In this document: positions 13,791-14,318 of the stretch, piece after piece
Position numbering within the stretch: the stretch's first letter is position 1
Layout of the letters: each line of letters begins with the position of its first letter
NCBI GenBank assembly: GCA_023418755.1
Contig: JAEZZE010000075.1
Coordinates: 1 to 14,318 of the forward strand
DNA: 14,318 nt
Reading direction: 5' to 3'
Origin: Bacillota bacterium
Lineage (GTDB): Bacteria; Bacillota; Bacilli; Paenibacillales; Paenibacillaceae
Translations under genes and position numbers: made by a program
The notes under the pieces: model-generated
Seen by the model: only the letters and a program-made list of their open reading frames with translations
What the model was told of the DNA's origin: nothing
The model's database searches: none

Positions 13791-13979
13791 ATGGGCGAGC
13801 AGACTCAGTTCGAACCCGGACAGCGCGCTCCGAACGACGGGGAGTACATGGAGATCGGAGAAGACTCCTTCCATATGGGAATCAACGATCCCCAGCACGT
13901 GTACTTGAACAAAGGCGAGAAGTTTCCGGAAACGTCGAACCATAACCGCAAGTGGAAAAAAGTAAAACGGCAGCAATAA
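13791..13979 (+). CDS. yjzC: YjzC-family small protein
   Basis: A 62-residue, highly polar protein with no membrane segment. Seen: MGEQTQFEPGQRAPNDGEY near the start, LNKGEKFPETSNHNRKWKKV near the end, and a basic tail. The F-x-x-G-Q-x-A-P-x-x-G-x-Y and K-G-x-x-F-P patterns match YjzC, a short Bacillales protein of unknown function. ATG at 13791 follows GGGGGTGA by about 6 bases; an upstream GTG at 13782 overlaps that site and is rejected. Transcribed divergently from rpsF. No terminator follows directly; the first one is at 14235, so its transcript may include the structured RNA. Confidence 0.8.
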   Translation: MGEQTQFEPGQRAPNDGEYMEIGEDSFHMGINDPQHVYLNKGEKFPETSNHNRKWKKVKRQQ

Positions 13980-14000
13980 CGGATTTCTCGGATGCATAAT

Positions 14001-14266
14001 GCGGGGAAGAACCGGGCATTCTATATTTCGGCGACGGAAAACGAGAGGTGTGGTTCCGTTGAACGAAATCGGGCAACAACCAGTTGAGGCGTTCCTGTCG
14101 GAGTAGGGAAAGCGAGGGGTTGTGCTAAAGACACCATCGGCTAGATGAAGTTGGAAGCATTCCTGATTCCCCGAAGGGCTGAGATGAATCAGCAACGAAG
14201 GTTACGAAACTCGAGCAGCTCACTAAACGTCGCCCGAAGAACCCCGCAAGGGGTTCTTCGTATTTT
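14001..14266 (+). ncRNA. Candidate structured RNA / riboswitch-like leader, class unknown
   Basis: A purine-rich stretch with no convincing ORF. A long-range stem joins TTCGGCGACG (14027-14036) to 14228-14238 with one bulged base. Between them lie local helices: ACAACC/GGTTGT (14076-14081, 14118-14123), CATC/GATG (14135-14138, 14144-14147), and a 7-bp CTGATTC/GAATCAG (14163-14169, 14186-14192) capped by CCC-GAA-GGG. The 3' strand of the closing stem overlaps the left arm of the terminator at 14235. The terminator arm's GAAGAACC is repeated at 14006-14013, which could pair with the right arm instead. This is the layout of a transcription-attenuating leader for a gene beyond the right edge; a free sRNA or a yjzC 3' UTR are alternatives. 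I did not recognise any known riboswitch consensus. Confidence 0.5.
14235..14266 (+). terminator. Intrinsic terminator after the structured RNA
   Basis: A perfect 11-bp stem CGAAGAACCCC/GGGGTTCTTCG (14235-14245, 14250-14260) with a GCAA tetraloop, followed by TATTTT. The U-tract supports plus-strand use only. Confidence 0.85.
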
Positions 14267-14267
14267 A

Positions 14268-14300
14268 GGCGATTTTCTGCTTTAACCATAACCAATCGCC
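14268..14300. repeat. Inverted repeat at the right edge
   Basis: GGCGATT (14268-14274) and AATCGCC (14294-14300) with a 19-base loop; GTTTTG follows on the plus strand. It could be a second, weaker terminator or part of the next leader. Beyond it to 14318 nothing is recognisable. Confidence 0.4.
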
Positions 14301-14318
14301 GTTTTGTCCGGGATCCGG

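Noticed and set aside
14042..14090. SAM-I riboswitch-like bases (GAGAGGTG...CGGGCAACAACCAG)
   Set aside because: Only scattered matches; the core GGxACTGGCCC and GAAACC-type elements are missing or misplaced.
13770..14195. Minus-strand 141-codon frame over yjzC and the structured RNA
   Set aside because: It is antisense to yjzC, has no good ribosome binding site and shows no family pattern.
14178..14200. TPP riboswitch-like CTGAGATGA
   Set aside because: The second conserved block (ACCTGATCTGGATAATGCCAG) is absent.
1..14318. CRISPR arrays, tRNA or rRNA genes
   Set aside because: No regularly spaced direct repeats, no cloverleaf-like segment and no rRNA-like stretch were seen on either strand.

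Overview
The window looks like a piece of a GC-rich Bacillales chromosome, most likely Paenibacillaceae (Paenibacillus/Cohnella-like). The grounds are a GdpP/YybS/MazG-like cluster, an rpsF-ssb-rpsR operon, a YjzC-family protein, two-domain stalk repeats on a surface enzyme, and strong GGAGG ribosome binding sites. This is inference from gene content; no taxonomic marker was tested.

Layout, left to right. (1) 1-2202, minus strand: an operon of a MazG-like protein, YybS and the start of gdpP (cut by the left edge), read from an extended -10 promoter near 2264-2294. A strong UUCG-type hairpin lies between yybS and gdpP. (2) 2305-4887, minus: a CBS-domain protein and a secreted or membrane-anchored amidohydrolase with two C-terminal stalk-like repeats. 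The amidohydrolase lacks the usual HxH metal motif. (3) 4936-5964, minus: an LCP-family wall-polymer ligase. (4) 6255-8124, plus: a two-gene ABC exporter whose ATPase is intact and has an E-loop. Its permease is split by one in-frame TAG at a position where Trp is expected. (5) 8124-8336: a 213-bp element that is almost entirely one large imperfect palindrome, like a small non-autonomous mobile element. (6) 8354-11552, minus: ugpB-ugpA-ugpE-like uptake genes (binding lipoprotein and two permeases) with no ATPase in the window. (7) 11616-12188, minus: two broken genes, the C-terminal end of a HAD-IIA phosphatase and the N-terminal quarter of the antiterminator glpP. They suggest that an internal deletion removed the middle of a glycerol-3-phosphate locus. 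(8) 12336-13757, minus: rpsF-ssb-rpsR with an S6:S18-type leader hairpin and a clean terminator; S18 has an unusual N-terminal extension. (9) 13791-14318, plus: yjzC, then about 250 non-coding bases that fold into a multi-helix RNA with a long-range closing stem. The 3' strand of that stem overlaps the left arm of an intrinsic terminator, a riboswitch-like layout that I could not assign to a known class.

How the parts connect: GdpP degrades c-di-AMP, and the LCP protein attaches anionic polymers to the wall. The Ugp-like genes import a phosphorylated glycerol compound or another sugar-like solute, and the GlpP and HAD remnants fit the glycerol-3-phosphate reading. The most unusual items are the structured RNA at the right end, the palindromic element at 8124-8336, the nonsense-split permease, the amidohydrolase with a rebuilt metal site, and the glpP/HAD deletion scar.
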